DNA of 64,000 nt, taken from positions 186,001 to 250,000 of the forward strand of contig NZ_SUMB01000011.1 of assembly GCF_005048155.1 (NCBI RefSeq), in the 5' to 3' direction. Below, piece by piece: positions 1 to 9,852 of the stretch; positions within the stretch are counted from its first letter, which is position 1; each line of letters begins with the position of its first letter. Source of the stretch: Streptomyces piniterrae. Lineage in GTDB: Bacteria > Actinomycetota > Actinomycetes > Streptomycetales > Streptomycetaceae. The notes under the pieces were generated by a model. The model did no database searches. It had not been told where the DNA came from and was given only the letters and a program-made list of their open reading frames with translations. The position numbers were made by a program, and so were the translations under genes.

Positions 1-316
1 GCCGGTCTACGGCACCCGCACGGCCGTACGTTCTGAAGCATGGCGCGTCCGTATATCGGAGTTGCGACACTGAAGTTGCCTTCATGTTAAAGAAGTTGGT
101 AGCGATATGTCCCCCATGCCGTACATCTCGCGTCCATGTCAAGCACGCCCATGCGTCAATCTGCGCAATCTTCGCTCAAGAAGCGGACGACCTGCACACC
201 GGCTCTCCCGATCCCCTTGACTCGGCCGTAAATCACTTGCGAAAGTCCGCTCATCCAGCGGTGCAGACCGGCGCCGCTTCATGTTCCAAGAGAACTCGGC
301 GCGGGGGCACTTCGCG
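1..316. other. Upstream region of bldK-type operon, no gene recognised
   Basis: Lies before the first permease gene. Short open frames here use codons atypical of this genome (an ATG followed at once by TTA, near 84) and have no ribosome-binding site, so I do not call a gene. A weak promoter-like pair, TTGCCT at 76-81 and TAGCGA at 100-105 with an 18-nt spacer, could serve the downstream operon but is not convincing. Confidence 0.5.
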
Positions 317-1348
317 ATGACTAGTCCATCCCAGGCCGCGGTGACTGAGACCGACACCCCAGGTCTTGTCCCCGATGGTCTGAACTCGAAGAAAAAGCGC
401 AAGACCAGCGCTCTTACCGGCCGTTCGCCCGGCCAGCTCATGTGGGCGCGTTTCAAGCGCGACCGCACCGGCGTCATCAGTGCCTGCGTCGTGCTGTTCT
501 TCTTCGCGATCGGACTGTTCGCGCCGGTCATCTCCAAGATCTACGGCAAGGATCCCTACACCCGTTACGGGCAGAACACCCCGGGCCTGCTGATCAACCA
601 GTACCCGGCACAGCCCAACGGCGGCATTTCCAGCGACTTCTGGTTCGGAATCGAGCCGGGCCTGGGCCGCGATGTGTTCATGCAGCTGCTCTACGGCATC
701 CGCAATACGCTCGGCCTGGCCGTCGCCATCACCATCGTTTCGGTACTCACCGCGATCGTGCTGGGCGTAGCTGCGGGCTATTTCGGCGGCCGTATCGACT
801 ACTTCGTCGGCCGTTTCATCGACCTGCTGATGGCTTTCCCCAATCAGCTCTTCTACGTGGCGTTCGTGCCGGTCGTGGCCGCCATTCTCGTCGCGCCCGA
901 GGACGAGATGCCGCCCTGGCTGCGCGCCGTGATCATCATCCTCGTGATGTGGTTCCTGGGCTGGATGAGCCTGGCCCGTCTGCTGCGCGGCCAGGTGCTG
1001 TCGCTGCGCGAGCGGGAGTTCGTCGAGGCGGCGAAGGTCAGCGGGGCGTCCCCGTGGCGGATCATCCGGCGCGAACTGGTGCCGAACGTGATGACGCCGA
1101 TCCTGGTCCAGACGACCTACATGCTGCCGAACTTCGTGACCTCCATCGCGGGTCTCTCCTTCCTGGGCGTCGGCCTGGTCGAACCCACCCCGGACTGGGG
1201 CCGGATGTTCGCCAACGCGGCCGACTACTACCGGAACGACATCACGTACTTGTTCTTCCCCGGCGTCGCGATGGTGCTCTTCATCGTCGCCTTCAACCTG
1301 CTGGGGGATTCGGTCCGGGACGCCTTCGACCCGAAGCGGGCTCGATGA
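317..1348 (+). CDS. bldKA: Oligopeptide ABC transporter permease, BldKA/DppC type
   Basis: Inner-membrane permease of a peptide importer, 343 aa from the ATG at 317, which has a G-rich stretch (GGGGGC) about 8 nt upstream; an earlier in-frame ATG at 281 lacks one. A hydrophobic helix near residue 50 follows a basic N-terminus. The C-terminal half carries the coupling-loop pattern of binding-protein-dependent permeases (EFVEAAKVSGASPWRIIRRE), which docks on the ATPases. It opens an operon in the order permease, lipoprotein, permease, ATPase, ATPase. That is the order of bldKA-E of Streptomyces coelicolor, where the importer is needed for aerial growth. The symbol is assigned from gene order and protein sizes, not from an alignment. 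Confidence 0.82.
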   Translation: MTSPSQAAVTETDTPGLVPDGLNSKKKRKTSALTGRSPGQLMWARFKRDRTGVISACVVLFFFAIGLFAPVISKIYGKDPYTRYGQNTPGLLINQYPAQPNGGISSDFWFGIEPGLGRDVFMQLLYGIRNTLGLAVAITIVSVLTAIVLGVAAGYFGGRIDYFVGRFIDLLMAFPNQLFYVAFVPVVAAILVAPEDEMPPWLRAVIIILVMWFLGWMSLARLLRGQVLSLREREFVEAAKVSGASPWRIIRRELVPNVMTPILVQTTYMLPNFVTSIAGLSFLGVGLVEPTPDWGRMFANAADYYRNDITYLFFPGVAMVLFIVAFNLLGDSVRDAFDPKRAR

Positions 1349-1437
1349 CGCCGTTCCACCGGGGGGTGCTGCCACCCCAGCACCGCATCAGTCAGGCAGC
1401 AGCATCGGATCAACGACAGGCAGGTGCTTCCACAACC

Positions 1438-3234
1438 ATGAGCAATGTCCGTAAACGCAGAGCGCATGTCGCGATAGTGGCCCTCACGGCGGGGGCGCTC
1501 GCCCTCACCGGGTGCAGCAGCGGCGCGAGCCAGGGCGCGTCCGACGACGACGCCCGCAAGAACGCCGAGAAGCAACGCGCGCAGATCACCTTCGGTGACG
1601 CGGCGGCCTCCAAGGGCCCGGCCGAGGCGGTGCCCGGTGCCACCACCGGCGGCACCATCAAGGTCTACCAGCGCGACACCTACGCCCACCTGGACCCGGC
1701 GCAGATCTACGTGTCCGACCAGGGCACCGTCTCGACGCTGCTGTTCCGCCGGCTGACCTCGTACCACCTGGACAACGACGGCAAGTACACCGTCGTCGGT
1801 GACCTCGCCACGGACAGCGGCCAGAAGTCCGACGGCGGCAAGACGTGGACGTACAAGCTCAAGGACGGCATCAAGTTCGAGGACGGCAAGCCGATCACCT
1901 CGGACGACATCCGGCACACCGTCGAGCGGACCTTCGCCGACTTCATCTCCAGCGGCCCGACGTACCTCCAGCGCTGGCTGGCCGACTCGACGGACTACCG
2001 CAAGCTCCTCAAGGGCGGCCCGTACGGCGGGAAGCACCTGCCCAAGGACGTCCTGGACACGCCGGACGACAAGACCATCGTCTTCCACTTCAAGAAGCCG
2101 GTCGCCGACCTGCCGTACGCGCTCGCCATGGCGGGCTACGGCGCGGTCGAGAAGAGCAAGGACACCAAGGAGAAGTACGACAAGGCCCCGGTCTCCTCGG
2201 GCCCGTACAAGATCCAGCCCGGCTCGTTCAAGAACGGCAAGGGCATCACGCTGGTCAAGAACACCAACTGGGACCCGAAGACCGACATCTCGCGGCACCA
2301 GTACGTCGACAAGTTCGACATCCAGTTCAGCGTGTCGTTCCCGGACTCCACCCAGCGTCTGATGGCCGACAACGAGGACAACCAGACGGCGATCAGCTTC
2401 AACAACCAGGTCGACGCGCCCAGCATGGCGGGGGTCGCCAACGACCCGAAGGTCAAGAAGCGTTCGACGTCCGGTTACCAGCCCTACGTCGGCGTGATGA
2501 ACTTCAACATGCGCCGCCTGAAGGACAAGAAGGTCCGCGAGGCCATCGCCTACGCGCTGCCGACGCAGGCCGTGCTCGACGCCTACGGCACCCCGGGCGG
2601 CGGTGAGCTGGCGGGCAGCTACATCAGCCCGACGCTGACCGGCTTCAAGGAGATCGACCCCTACGGCAAGCTCAAGAAGCCGCTGGGCGACATAGACAAG
2701 GCCAAGAAGCTGCTGAAGGAAGCCGGCAAGACCGGCATGAAGCTGACCTACGCCCACAACACGGCGCCCGAGCCCTCGAAGTACTCGGTCGCGGTGGTGG
2801 ACAACCTCAAGAAGGCCGGCTTCGACGTCCAGAGCAAGGAACTGCCGCCGGACACCTACTACGACATCATCGGCAAGACGGACAACAAGTTCGACATCTA
2901 CCCCTCTGCGTGGGGTGCGGACTGGCCCAGCTCGCTGACGGTCCTCCCGCCGGTGTACGACGGCCGCCAGATCCAGGACGGCGGCACGAACTACTCGCTG
3001 TACAACAACCCGGAGACCAACAAGGAAATCGACCGGATCGAGCAGCTGACGGACCAGAAGAAGGCCGCGGACGAGTGGTTCAAGCTCGGTGAGAAGATCC
3101 TCAAGGAGGACCTGCCGCAGATCCCGACCTTCTACTACAAGCAGATCCAGCTGCACGGTTCGAAGGTCGGTGGCGTCGTGAACAACGACATCATCAGCTC
3201 CGTCGACCCGACCAAGCTGTACGTCAAGAAGTAA
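1438..3234 (+). CDS. bldKB: Peptide-binding lipoprotein, BldKB type
   Basis: Extracellular substrate-binding component (SBP_bac_5 family), 598 aa, close to the roughly 600 aa of BldKB. The ATG at 1438 gives a basic start, a hydrophobic signal segment and the lipobox LALTGC with the lipidated Cys near residue 23. The mature protein has the family's two-lobe layout, with the GGTIKVYQR strand near residue 75 and a KVREAIAYAL helix near 365. Presumably it binds an oligopeptide and delivers it to the flanking permeases. It sits 89 bp after bldKA and 115 bp before bldKC, with a strong hairpin in the second gap that could raise its transcript above those of the downstream genes. Lys-rich codons make its composition slightly less GC-biased than its neighbours. 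Confidence 0.85.
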   Translation: MSNVRKRRAHVAIVALTAGALALTGCSSGASQGASDDDARKNAEKQRAQITFGDAAASKGPAEAVPGATTGGTIKVYQRDTYAHLDPAQIYVSDQGTVSTLLFRRLTSYHLDNDGKYTVVGDLATDSGQKSDGGKTWTYKLKDGIKFEDGKPITSDDIRHTVERTFADFISSGPTYLQRWLADSTDYRKLLKGGPYGGKHLPKDVLDTPDDKTIVFHFKKPVADLPYALAMAGYGAVEKSKDTKEKYDKAPVSSGPYKIQPGSFKNGKGITLVKNTNWDPKTDISRHQYVDKFDIQFSVSFPDSTQRLMADNEDNQTAISFNNQVDAPSMAGVANDPKVKKRSTSGYQPYVGVMNFNMRRLKDKKVREAIAYALPTQAVLDAYGTPGGGELAGSYISPTLTGFKEIDPYGKLKKPLGDIDKAKKLLKEAGKTGMKLTYAHNTAPEPSKYSVAVVDNLKKAGFDVQSKELPPDTYYDIIGKTDNKFDIYPSAWGADWPSSLTVLPPVYDGRQIQDGGTNYSLYNNPETNKEIDRIEQLTDQKKAADEWFKLGEKILKEDLPQIPTFYYKQIQLHGSKVGGVVNNDIISSVDPTKLYVKK

Positions 3235-3259
3235 CCGCGCACCCTTACCGGTTACCCAG

Positions 3260-3300
3260 GCGCTCGGTGTGCCCGCCCCATAGGACGGGCACACCGGCGC
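3260..3300 (+). terminator. Hairpin between bldKB and bldKC (attenuator or mRNA-stability element)
   Basis: Perfect 11-bp arms CGGTGTGCCCG (3265-3275) and CGGGCACACCG (3286-3296) around a 10-nt loop, extended by GCGC/GCGC outside a one-base bulge. There is no T-run. Its place inside an operon after the binding-protein gene fits partial termination or 3'-end protection. Confidence 0.7.
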
Positions 3301-3349
3301 CGGTCAATTCCCCCACAATTCCGCTGCCCCACGAGAGCTGCGATCTGCC

Positions 3350-4327
3350 ATGCTTCGATTCCTCTTCCGCCGGTCTCTCGGCGCGATCGTGATTCTGCTG
3401 CTCATCAGCGCATTCACGTTCTTCCTCTTCTTCGCCGCCCCAAGGGACCCCGCGCTGCTGGCCTGCGGAAGGAACTGCGGCCCCGACGCCCTCGCGATCA
3501 TTCACAAGAACCTGGGCCTGGACGAACCCGTTCCGGTCCAGTACTGGAACTTCATGTCCGGCATCCTCACCGGTCGTGATTTCGCGCAAGGGCCCTGCCC
3601 GGCACCCTGCTTCGGCTATTCCTTCGCCACCGGCGACGCCGTCTGGAACACCATCGTCGACCGCTTCCCGATCACCCTGTCGCTGACCATCGGCGGCGCC
3701 GCGGTGTTCCTGCTGGTCGGTCTGGCCACCGGAATGGTCGCCGCCTGGAAGCAGGGCACGCTCATCGACAAGATCTTCAGCTCCGCCTCGCTGGTGCTGA
3801 GTTCCATGCAGATCTATTTCGTCGGCCCGATCGTTCTGGCGCTGCTCGTCTACAACACCAATCTGCTGGGGCAGCCGAAATACGTGCCCATCACGGAAGA
3901 TCCGGCGGGCTGGTTCATGGGCCTGCTGATCCCCTGGTGTGTGCTGTCCATCATCTTCACCGCGCAGTACACCCGTATGGCGCGCTCCGCGATGATCGAG
4001 CAGCTCCAGGAGGAACACGTCCGTACGGCACGAGCCAAGGGCATGTCGGCCCGTACGGTCTTCTTCCGCTACGCCTGGCGCGGCTCGCTGATTCCCATCG
4101 TCACCATCTTCGGTATCGACCTGGGCACGCTCTTCGGCGGCGCCATGATCACCGAGGTGACGTTCGCGCTACCGGGCCTGGGCACCCTGTCAATGCAGTC
4201 GGTGCTCAACACCGACCTGCCGACGGTCATGGGCGTGATGCTCTTCGCGGCGGCCTTCATCATCCTCTTCAACATCCTTGTGGACGCCTGCTACGCGTTC
4301 ATCGACCCGCGCGTGCGTCTGTCCTAG
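3350..4327 (+). CDS. bldKC: Oligopeptide ABC transporter permease, BldKC/DppB type
   Basis: Second membrane permease of the importer, 325 aa. It starts with a hydrophobic helix (residues 8-28) typical of DppB/OppB proteins, followed by a periplasmic-side loop and five further membrane segments. The DppB-type coupling motif EEHVRTARAKGMSARTVFFR lies near residues 222-241, and the family's C-terminal DPRVR is present. The periplasmic loop contains two cysteine pairs (LACGRNCG near 40 and GPCPAPCFG near 82), which could form disulfides; I have not seen these discussed for the family. bldKD follows after 10 bp, so the two are probably co-transcribed. Confidence 0.85.
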   Translation: MLRFLFRRSLGAIVILLLISAFTFFLFFAAPRDPALLACGRNCGPDALAIIHKNLGLDEPVPVQYWNFMSGILTGRDFAQGPCPAPCFGYSFATGDAVWNTIVDRFPITLSLTIGGAAVFLLVGLATGMVAAWKQGTLIDKIFSSASLVLSSMQIYFVGPIVLALLVYNTNLLGQPKYVPITEDPAGWFMGLLIPWCVLSIIFTAQYTRMARSAMIEQLQEEHVRTARAKGMSARTVFFRYAWRGSLIPIVTIFGIDLGTLFGGAMITEVTFALPGLGTLSMQSVLNTDLPTVMGVMLFAAAFIILFNILVDACYAFIDPRVRLS

Positions 4328-4337
4328 GGAGCCACCA

Positions 4338-5399
4338 GTGACCACACTCACCAAACCCGAGGGTGCGCCGGCCCCGACCGGCTCGGACGCCTTTCTCTCC
4401 GTTCGCGACCTGCATGTGCGGTTCTCCACCGAGGACGGCATCGTCAAGGCGGTGGACGGCCTCTCCTTCGACCTGGAGCGCGGCCGGACGCTCGGCATCG
4501 TCGGCGAGTCGGGCTCCGGCAAGTCCGTGACCAACCTCGCCGTCCTGGGTCTGCACAACCCCAAGTCCACCTCCATCAGCGGCGAAATCCAGCTGGACGG
4601 CCAGGAGTTGACCGGGGCCAAGGAGCGGACCCTGGAGAAGCTCCGCGGCAACAAGATGGCGATGATCTTCCAGGACCCGCTGACGGCCCTGTCGCCGTAC
4701 TACACCGTGGGCCGCCAGATCGCCGAGCCGTTCATCAAGCACACCGGCGCCAGCAAGCGCGAGGGCCGGCTGCGCGCGATCGAGATGCTGACCAAGGTCG
4801 GCATCCCGCAGCCCAACCTGCGGGTGGACGACTACCCGCACCAGTTCTCCGGCGGTATGCGCCAGCGCGCGATGATCGCGATGGCGCTGATCTGCAACCC
4901 CGAGCTGCTGATCGCCGACGAGCCGACCACCGCCCTCGACGTCACCGTCCAGGCGCAGATCCTGGACCTGCTCAAGGACCTCCAGCAGGAGTTCGGCTCC
5001 GCGATCATCCTGATCACGCACGACCTCGGTGTGGTCGCCAACACCGCCGACGAACTGCTGGTGATGTACGCCGGCCGGGCCGTCGAGCGCGGCTCCGTCA
5101 AGGACATCCTCACCCAGCCCCAACACCCCTACGCCTGGGGCCTGTTGGGCTCGATGCCGCGTCTTTCGGCGAGCGTCGACGAGCCGCTGGTGCCGATCCC
5201 CGGCTCCCCGCCGAGCCTGCTCGACCCGCCGTCCGGCTGCCCGTTCCACGCCCGCTGCGCCTTTGTGAGCGAGGTCGGCGGTACCCGCTGCCAGGACGAG
5301 CGGCCGCCGCTGCCCGCCGGGCGCGGCTCCGCCTGCCATCTGAGCGCCGAGCAGAAGCAGACCTTCTTCACCGAGCAGATCAAGCCGCGGCTGGGCTAG
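4338..5399 (+). CDS. bldKD: Oligopeptide ABC transporter ATPase, BldKD/DppD type
   Basis: Cytoplasmic ATPase subunit, 353 aa. I chose the GTG at 4338 because GGGAG lies 7 nt before it and it follows the bldKC stop by 10 bp. Walker A is GESGSGKS, the ABC signature is FSGGMRQR, Walker B is LLIADEPTTALDV and the switch His is in LITHD. The C-terminal oligopeptide domain carries the four-Cys pattern GCPFHARC...C...C. In a mycobacterial Opp ATPase the equivalent cysteines bind an iron-sulfur cluster, so one may be present here too (inference). It pairs with the next gene to form the heterodimeric motor. Confidence 0.87.
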   Translation: MTTLTKPEGAPAPTGSDAFLSVRDLHVRFSTEDGIVKAVDGLSFDLERGRTLGIVGESGSGKSVTNLAVLGLHNPKSTSISGEIQLDGQELTGAKERTLEKLRGNKMAMIFQDPLTALSPYYTVGRQIAEPFIKHTGASKREGRLRAIEMLTKVGIPQPNLRVDDYPHQFSGGMRQRAMIAMALICNPELLIADEPTTALDVTVQAQILDLLKDLQQEFGSAIILITHDLGVVANTADELLVMYAGRAVERGSVKDILTQPQHPYAWGLLGSMPRLSASVDEPLVPIPGSPPSLLDPPSGCPFHARCAFVSEVGGTRCQDERPPLPAGRGSACHLSAEQKQTFFTEQIKPRLG

Positions 5400-5414
5400 G
5401 GAGCGACAGACCTC

Positions 5415-6575
<1,161 letters not shown>

Positions 6576-6630
6576 CGCGTGTAGGCGGCAAGTCGCTGTG
6601 AGTGCCCGTCACCGGGACACGGCGAGTACC

Positions 6631-6659
6631 GGGGCACCGGGAATACCGCCCGGTGCCCC
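6631..6659 (+). terminator. Terminator hairpin after bldKE
   Basis: Perfect 11-bp arms GGGGCACCGGG (6631-6641) and CCCGGTGCCCC (6649-6659) with a 7-nt loop, 55 bp beyond the bldKE stop. There is no U-tract, as is usual in Streptomyces. Confidence 0.75.
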
Positions 6660-6660
6660 C

Positions 6661-6730
6661 GCGTTGTGGCCCCGCAGGGGGGCCTCGCATCCCCTAGGGG
6701 ATCTGTTCGAACAACCCCTAGGGGTAGCGA
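6661..6730. repeat. Dispersed intergenic repeat with paired CCCCTAGGGG palindromes, copy 1
   Basis: Order of parts: GCGTTGTGGCC, a GC-rich block, CCTCGCAT, CCCCTAGGGG, then the palindrome TGTTCGAACA, then a second CCCCTAGGGG and TAGCGAGG. The reverse complement of 54023-54084 repeats the same parts in the same order with only scattered changes, so this is a true dispersed element. It lies between two convergent operons. CCTAGG is generally scarce in Streptomyces DNA, which makes the clustering notable. Confidence 0.75.
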
Positions 6731-6770
6731 GGGGGGTGTCCGGCCCGTCAGGCCGGACACCCCCCTCGCT
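6726..6770. terminator. Perfect 20-bp stem between convergent ABC operons
   Basis: Arms 6726-6745 and 6751-6770 are exact reverse complements, with a 5-nt loop CGTCA. The loop contains the stop codon of the minus-strand ATPase gene (6748-6750), so one arm encodes that protein's last six residues. It could act as a terminator for transcription from both sides. Confidence 0.8.
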
Positions 6771-7833
6771 CATCCTGCTCACTCCCCACCGCGTCCCGCT
6801 CCGCCGCGAAATGGCAGGCCGAATCGTGCCTCTCCGGGCCCTCGCTGTCGCGGAACCTCTCCGGCACCTCCAGCGGCGGGACCACCTCCGCGCACAACGC
6901 CTGCGCCTTCCAGCAGCGCGTACGGAAGCGGCAGCCGGACGGCGGATCGGCGGGCGAGGGGACGTCACCGGCCAGCAGGATGCGTCCGCGCCGGTCACGG
7001 GCCTCCGGATCGGGCACCGGCACGGCGGACAACAGCGCCTGCGTGTACGGGTGGGTGGGGTGCTCGTAGATCTGCGCATCGGTGCCGATCTCGGCGAGCC
7101 GCCCGAGGTACATCACCGCGACCCGGTCGGAGATATGGCGTACGACGGACAGATCGTGCGCGATGAAGACGTACGACAGGTCGAACTCGTCCTGGAGCTG
7201 CTCCAGCAGATTGACGACCTGCGCCTGGACGGAGACGTCGAGCGCGGAGACCGGCTCGTCCGCGACGATGATCTCCGGGCGCAGTGCGAGGCCGCGGGCG
7301 ATGCCGATGCGCTGGCGCTGGCCGCCGGAGAACTGGTGCGGGTAGCGGTTGATGTACTCGGGGTTGAGCCCTACGACGTCCAGGAGATCCTGCACCTTCT
7401 TCCGGCGCTCTCCCTTGGGGGCCACCTCGGGGTGGATCTCATACGGCTCGCCGACGATGTCGCCGACCGTCATCCGCGGGTTCAGGGAGGTGTAGGGGTC
7501 CTGGAACACCATCTGGATGTTGCGGCGTACGGCTTTCAGGGCGCGGCCTGACAGCCTGGTGATGTCCTCGCCCTGGTAGAGGATCTGACCGGACGTCGGC
7601 TGTTCCAGGCCGACCAGCATCTTCGCGACCGTCGACTTCCCGCAGCCCGATTCGCCGACGATGCCGAGCGTTTCGCCCTTGTGCAGGTCGAAGGAGACCC
7701 CGTCGACGGCCTTGACCGCGCCGATCTGCTTGCGGAAGACGATGCCCTGGGTGAGCGGGTAGTGCTTGACGAGGTCACGGATCTCCAGGATCGGCTCGCC
7801 GGCCTTGCGTGCTGCGCCCTCACCGCGCTCCAT
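6748..7833 (-). CDS. Peptide ABC transporter ATPase, DppF type (second operon)
   Basis: ATPase subunit of a second peptide importer, 361 aa. Walker A GESGCGKST, signature FSGGQRQR, Walker B IIVADEPVSALDV and switch FIAHDL are intact, and the C-terminal oligopeptide domain has the GCRFRTRC cysteine pattern. Its start overlaps the 3' end of the upstream DppD-type gene by 14 bp, indicating translational coupling. It ends the operon, and its final codons form one arm of the 20-bp terminator stem. The substrate is unknown. The protein resembles BldKE, suggesting an old duplication of the whole transporter (inference). Confidence 0.87.
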   Translation of the reverse strand: MERGEGAARKAGEPILEIRDLVKHYPLTQGIVFRKQIGAVKAVDGVSFDLHKGETLGIVGESGCGKSTVAKMLVGLEQPTSGQILYQGEDITRLSGRALKAVRRNIQMVFQDPYTSLNPRMTVGDIVGEPYEIHPEVAPKGERRKKVQDLLDVVGLNPEYINRYPHQFSGGQRQRIGIARGLALRPEIIVADEPVSALDVSVQAQVVNLLEQLQDEFDLSYVFIAHDLSVVRHISDRVAVMYLGRLAEIGTDAQIYEHPTHPYTQALLSAVPVPDPEARDRRGRILLAGDVPSPADPPSGCRFRTRCWKAQALCAEVVPPLEVPERFRDSEGPERHDSACHFAAERDAVGSEQDERGGCPA

Positions 7834-8863
7834 CGAGCGTCTCCTTCCAGAAGTGGCATGCGCTGGCCCGGCCGGGTGCCACCTCGTAGAGCGGTGGGAG
7901 GTCGGTGCGGCAGATGTCGCGGGCCAGCGGGCAGCGCGGGTTGAAGGGGCAGCCGGGCGGAATGGCGGTCAGGTTGGGCGGCAGGCCCTTGATCGCGTAC
8001 AGCTGCTGGCCCTTGAGGTCCACCCGGGGGATGGAGTCGAGCAGTCCGCGGGTGTACGGGTGGGCGGGCGCCTTGTAGAGCTGGTGGACGGGGGAGGTCT
8101 CGACGATCCGGCCGGCGTACATCACGGCGATGGTGTCGGCGACGTCGGCGACCACCCCCAGGTCGTGGGTGATCAGGATCAGTCCCATGGTGAACTCCCG
8201 CTGGAGTTCCGCGAGGAGGTCCATGACCTGGGCCTGGACGGTGACGTCGAGGGCGGTGGTCGGCTCGTCCGCGATGATCAGGTCGGGCTCCAGGGCCAGC
8301 GCCATCGCGATCATGATGCGCTGGCGCATGCCGCCGGAGAACTGGTGCGGATAGTCGCTCACCCGCGCTTCGGCGGCGGGGATGCCGACCCGCTGCATCA
8401 GCTCCACCGCCTTGCCGCGGGCGGCCTTGCGTGACAGGCCCTCGTGGACGGTGTACATCTCGCCGAGCTGTGCGCCGACGCTGAGCACCGGGTTCAGCGA
8501 GGACAGCGCGTCCTGGAAGATCATCGCCATCTTGGCGCCGCGGACCTTGCGGCGTTCCTCTTTGCCGAGTTTGAGCAGATCGCGCCCCTGGAAGAGGATT
8601 TCGCCGCCGGTGACGAAGCCCGGCGGCGAGTCGAGGATGCCCATGACGGCCTGGGCGGTGACGGACTTGCCGGAGCCGGACTCCCCCAGCACCGCCAGCG
8701 TCTGGCCGGCGGTCACGGCGAGGTCGACGCCGTTGACGGCCTGGGCGATGCCGTCCCGGGTGCGGAACTCGACCCGTAGGTCGCGTACGTCGAGGAGACC
8801 GGGCCGGCCGGCGGTGGGCGGTGCTGCCTCGTCGGTCCGCGGCTGGTGGTCGTTCTGCGTCAT
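7820..8863 (-). CDS. Peptide ABC transporter ATPase, DppD type (second operon)
   Basis: 347 aa from the ATG at 8863, which has GAGGAG plus GGGGAG directly upstream and lies 11 bp past the permease stop. Open frame continues upstream of this start but runs out of frame with, and over, the permease gene. Motifs: GESGSGKS (Walker A), FSGGMRQR (signature), LIIADEPTTALDV (Walker B) and LITHDL. The C-terminal PPGCPFNPRC...C...C cysteine set is present. It partners the DppF-type ATPase it overlaps and energises the two upstream permeases. Confidence 0.87.
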   Translation of the reverse strand: MTQNDHQPRTDEAAPPTAGRPGLLDVRDLRVEFRTRDGIAQAVNGVDLAVTAGQTLAVLGESGSGKSVTAQAVMGILDSPPGFVTGGEILFQGRDLLKLGKEERRKVRGAKMAMIFQDALSSLNPVLSVGAQLGEMYTVHEGLSRKAARGKAVELMQRVGIPAAEARVSDYPHQFSGGMRQRIMIAMALALEPDLIIADEPTTALDVTVQAQVMDLLAELQREFTMGLILITHDLGVVADVADTIAVMYAGRIVETSPVHQLYKAPAHPYTRGLLDSIPRVDLKGQQLYAIKGLPPNLTAIPPGCPFNPRCPLARDICRTDLPPLYEVAPGRASACHFWKETLDGAR

Positions 8864-8874
8864 CTCCCCGCTCC

Positions 8875-9852
8875 TCAGCGCAATTTGGGATCGAGGGCGT
8901 CGCGCACCGCGTCGCCGAGCATGATGAACGCCAGCACCGTGATGCTCAGCGCTCCCGCGGGCCACAGCAGCATGTGCGGGGCGTTGCGGATGTAGGTGGA
9001 CGCCGCGGAGATGTCGATGCCCCAGGAGACGGTGGGCGGCTTGAGACCGGCGCCGAGGTAGGAGAGCGTCGCCTCCAGCGCGATGTAGGTGCCCAGTGCG
9101 ATGGTGGCGACGACGATGACGGGCGCGATGGCGTTCGGTGCGATATGCCGCAGCAGCATCCGCCGGTTGCCGGCGCCCAGCGCCCGCGCCGCCTGTACGT
9201 AGTCGTTCTGTTTGGCGGTGACGACGGAGCCGCGTGCGATACGGGCGACCTGCGGCCAGCCGAGCAGCACGATGAAGCCGACCACCGGCCAGACCGTGGA
9301 GCTGGTGATGACGGAGAGGAAGACCAGGCCGCCGAGGATCACCGGGATGCCGAAGAAGATGTCGGCGGTGCGGGAGAGGAGGTTGTCCCCCCAGCCGCCG
9401 TAGAAGCCGGCGAGCGCCCCGAGGAGGCTGCCCAGGAGGGCGGCGCCCGCGGTCGCGCAGGTGCCGACGGTGATGGAGGCGCGGGCGCCGTAGACGACCC
9501 GGGTGTAGACGTCGCGGCCCTGGGTGTCGAAGCCGAAGGGGTGGCCGGGCTCGGCGCCGGCCTGTGCCTTGGCCAGGTCCGCCCGGTAGGGGTTGCCGGT
9601 GGCGATCAGCTGCGGCCAGATCGCGATGATGGCCAGGAAGATGATGACCAGCCCGGAGATCACGAAGACCGGGTTGCGGCGCAGATCGTGCCAGGCGTCG
9701 CTCCACAGGCCGCGTGGTTTGCCGGTGGGTGGGGCGCTGGGCGGGCCGGCCCCCGGGGGGCGTTCCAGCGACTCGGCCTCGCCGATGGCCAGCGCGGCGG
9801 TGCCGCCGTCGCCGTGGGTGATGGCTTCTTTGGGTACGTACGACTCAGGCAT
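8875..9852 (-). CDS. Peptide ABC transporter permease, DppC type (second operon)
   Basis: Inner-membrane permease, 325 aa. A hydrophilic N-terminal tail of about 55 residues precedes the first helix (FVISGLVIIFLAIIAIWPQL). The DppC-type coupling segment QNDYVQAARALGAGNRRMLL lies near residue 215, and the protein ends DALDPKLR as is usual in the family. It overlaps the preceding permease gene by 8 bp, the ATG using bases of that gene's last codons, so translation is probably coupled. Confidence 0.88.
   Translation of the reverse strand: MPESYVPKEAITHGDGGTAALAIGEAESLERPPGAGPPSAPPTGKPRGLWSDAWHDLRRNPVFVISGLVIIFLAIIAIWPQLIATGNPYRADLAKAQAGAEPGHPFGFDTQGRDVYTRVVYGARASITVGTCATAGAALLGSLLGALAGFYGGWGDNLLSRTADIFFGIPVILGGLVFLSVITSSTVWPVVGFIVLLGWPQVARIARGSVVTAKQNDYVQAARALGAGNRRMLLRHIAPNAIAPVIVVATIALGTYIALEATLSYLGAGLKPPTVSWGIDISAASTYIRNAPHMLLWPAGALSITVLAFIMLGDAVRDALDPKLR

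Noticed and set aside
84..320. Open frame of 78 codons before the first permease gene
   Set aside because: It has no ribosome-binding site, an early TTA codon and codon use unlike the neighbours, and it overlaps the permease start.
442..1437. Upstream extension of the BldKB frame
   Set aside because: The signal peptide and lipobox fix the start at 1438; the extension is a shadow of bldKA.
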